From Datura wrightii (Eukaryota > Streptophyta > Magnoliopsida > Solanales > Solanaceae), in contig JASDFA010000020.1 of assembly GCA_035772735.1 (NCBI GenBank), positions 92,015,001-92,079,000 of the forward strand: DNA of 64,000 nt, written 5' to 3'. The notes under the pieces are model-generated. The model made no database searches. It had not been told where the DNA came from and saw nothing but the letters and a program-made list of their open reading frames with translations. Shown one piece after another: positions 62,101-64,000 of the stretch. Position numbers and translations under genes: made by a program. Each line of letters begins with the position of its first letter. Position 1 is the stretch's first letter.

Positions 62101-63898
62101 GATAGGAAATAAACCTACCTTTTGGTGTGGTTGTACTACCTTTCCACTCTCGTACTACCTCCCCTGGAAAGTGGAATCGGACAGTCTTGGTCCAACACTC
62201 AGCATTGGCATAACATGGAGCTAACCAATTCATACCCATAATGGTATCAAAATCAACCATCTCTAGTTCTATCAAGTCTGTTGTAGTCTAACGACTGGCA
62301 ATCTCTACTGTACACCCCCGATAGACCCTTCTGGCTATGATAGAGTCACCAACGGGTGTAGACACTGAGAAAGGTCGCCAAAGCAATTCCGGCGTAATAC
62401 TAAACTTCCGAGCCACTAGTGGTGTAACATAGGACAAGGTGGATCCTGGATCTATCAAAACATAAGCAGGACGAGAGAAAATATTCAGCATACCTATCAC
62501 AACATCTGGTGATGACTCTGAGTCATGTCGCCCCGGTAATGCATAGGTACGGTCTGGGCCCTCTCTTGAACTGGAGGCCCCTGATCTGCCTCGGCCTCTA
62601 CCTGCTGAAACTGAGGGCCTATGCCCTGCCGGGGATGCTAAAGCTCGTGATCCTGCTGAGAACCTATCCTGTCGATCCCAGTCACCCTGACCCCTAGCTG
62701 GACAATTCCTCATCTAACGACCCTCCCGTCCACAAATGTAACATGCTGTGGAGCCATACTTGGATGCTCCAGAGTGACATCGACTGCAAATAGGGAAAAG
62801 TGGTATTGTAAACCCACTCTGCTCCACTCCCCTTTGCTGCTATGAACCTACTACCCGCGAACCTTCGTCGGGCTCTGGCTGCCCTCGGCGACTAAACCTG
62901 CTCCTCTGCCGCTGTGGTGGAGGCGGGGGTCTAGGCGGTCAATCCGATAACCGTGGCCTAGGTCCTCCACAGGACTCCTCCGGTAATTCATTCGGTCTAT
63001 CCCTGTGGCGCTGCTCCTGACTTGTCCTCCTAATCTCTCGTTGCCGCTGTCTGATAGCCTCAATATTCTGAGCAAAAGCTTGTACCCAGGCAATATCCAT
63101 ATCCTCTCGCAGTGTAGCTGTGATGCAAGTCTCAACATATTCTAGGTTCATCCCCATGATAAAGCGGTGTACCCTGGATGGCATTGTATCCATAAAAGTT
63201 GGCGCATATCGGGCCGAGGAATCAAACCGCATGGCATATTCTCGAACACTCAGCGGCCCCTACTCCAAGTGTAGGAACTGATCAACCCGGTCCTGTCGAA
63301 TCTCCCGTGGTAGATAATGATCCAGAAAAGCCCCTGAAAAGCTGGACCAGGTCGGAGGGGAAACATCTCTCCCTCGGGATCTCTCCCAACTCTCATACCA
63401 AAGTACGACGATGTCCCGTAGCCGAAATACCGCCAACTCAATTGACTCTGTGGGTGTAGCATGCATCACGCTAAAAATCCTCTGCATCTGGTCTAAGAAG
63501 TCCTGAGGGTCCTCTGTCCGATCTGTCCCTGTGAATTGCGGGGGACTTAGTGCTAGGAACTCCTGGACTCTCGAACTACCAGGCCTTCCTAATGATTCTG
63601 CAGCTGTAGCTGGCACTGGCTGGCGCTGAGCAGCCATCATCTGTGCTAGCACAACCACCGTGCTCCTGACCTCCTGGTCGGATGGTACGGGTATAGAAAC
63701 TGCTGGAGGTGGTGCCGTCACACCAGCGGTCCCAACTGGCTCTTGACGTGGTGGAGACTGCTGGGAAGGTCGAGATGATGCCTACGTATTGTCCTTCGTT
63801 CGGGCCAATTCTGTCCGAGGCTGAGGCATCCTGCTGGCGCCCTCTCCCGCTGCTACATCTAATTTCCTACCTGTTGTAGGGTGTCACTGCACCGACAT
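59102..63898 (-). pseudogene. Element F gag-pol polyprotein, single frame
   Basis: One frame of 1599 codons from ATG 63898 (an alternative start is ATG 63829) to TAA 59102-59104, with no frameshift. In order: gag capsid (FLALSPPQFTGTDRTEDPQDF at about 63550; FLDHYLPREIRQDRVDQF); a zinc knuckle at about 62750 with its His changed to Arg and a stop inside; protease (LIDPGSTLSYVTP, about 62450, active site kept); RT (about 61950-61400; FIDDILVYS, Asp pair 61439-61444); RNase H (YCDALG, HDLELA, IDHKSL, DSLSR; about 61020-60690); integrase (HPGSTKMY, QCPNC; MDFVVGLP, SDRGAQF, AEC-TIQTLEDML); chromodomain (about 59290-59102). Thirteen in-frame stops: TGA 63884, TAG 63782, 63260, 62840, 62714, 62288, 61403, 60635, 59867, 59426, 59183, TGA 62939, TAA 60227. 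Confidence 0.92.
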
Positions 63899-64000
63899 TT
63901 CTCTGTAAACAAAAGAGTATAATGAGCTTAGGGAATCAACCCTATACTATACCACTCTCTAGCACGACTGAGTAAGAAGAAAGAGTAACCATCCTATCAT
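63899..64000 (-). other. Element F leader, partial
   Basis: 102 bases upstream of the gag start on the minus strand, with a 'gtttacag' stretch just before the ATG that resembles a splice acceptor. No primer binding site is visible yet; it should lie beyond the window. Confidence 0.5.

Larger units (their letters stand above)
56757..64000 (-). mobile_element. Element F: Tekay/Del-like chromovirus, 5' end cut
   Basis: A minus-strand Ty3/gypsy element: 3' LTR 56757-58833, stem-loop and polypurine tract, then a gag-pol frame running leftward from 63898 to 59102. The primer site and 5' LTR must lie beyond 64000. Coding decay is by stop codons only, so it is structurally the best preserved polyprotein in the window. 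The candidate 3' target copy is 56752-56756 (taaac); its partner is outside. Confidence 0.93.

Noticed and set aside
59102..63898. Endogenous pararetrovirus (RT and RNase H resemble those of plant pararetroviruses)
   Set aside because: Integrase with zinc site and DDE motifs, chromodomain, LTR and polypurine tract are present; pararetroviruses lack integrase and LTRs.

Overview
The window is plant nuclear DNA made almost entirely of transposable elements. The evidence is chromovirus-type Ty3/gypsy polyproteins with C-terminal chromodomains, an Athila-type Ty3/gypsy element, an L1-type LINE and AT-rich spacers. A dicot, perhaps Solanaceae, is suggested by my memory of similar repeats, not by anything decisive here. 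I found no intact host gene, tRNA, rRNA or CRISPR array. Every recognisable coding region is a decayed transposon gene.

Layout from left to right: (1) 1-1129 is an LTR remnant related to the LTR at 56757-58833. (2) About 1130-8545 is element A, a minus-strand LTR element with PBS and polypurine tract but no recognisable coding. (3) 8546-9919 is AT-rich spacer. (4) 9920-10449 and 49055-52090 are two halves of one LINE. They are split by element B (10450-49054), a plus-strand Athila-like element flanked by an imperfect 5-bp target duplication. (5) The 5' LTR of B is itself broken twice, by chromovirus C (10832-20256) and chromovirus D (20943-30291). The B interior (gag-protease, no RT/RNase H/integrase, then an env-position ORF2) is broken by chromovirus E (36961-46332), same family as D. 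Removing C and D restores a 5' LTR of about 1.41 kb, matching the unbroken 3' LTR of 1423 bp. (6) 52091-56756 is AT-rich spacer with two short tandem duplications and one weak candidate exon set. (7) 56757 to the right edge is chromovirus F on the minus strand, cut by the window edge before its 5' LTR.

The order of events is readable: LINE first, then B, then C, D and E. C looks the oldest of the three by eye, because it has the most LTR mismatches, indels and stops. C, D, E and F encode gag, protease, RT, RNase H, integrase and chromodomain, and each is inactivated. Many lesions look like C-to-T or G-to-A decay. F is the clearest case: one unshifted frame of 1599 codons with 13 stops, ten of them TAG.

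The most interesting signals are small structures shared between otherwise divergent elements: a stem-loop 16-21 nt from the LTR beside the polypurine tract in A, C, D, E and F, with a paired change in A; a palindrome (CAGTAC/GTACTG) in the LTRs of C, E and F, imperfect in D, followed in C, D and E by a second one (TGTATC/GATACA); an array of GACTCGT/ACGAGTC motifs in the LTRs of C, D and E; and, in B, a GC-rich hairpin motif shared by its LTR and its interior. B also shows a possible internal promoter and leader intron ahead of ORF2.
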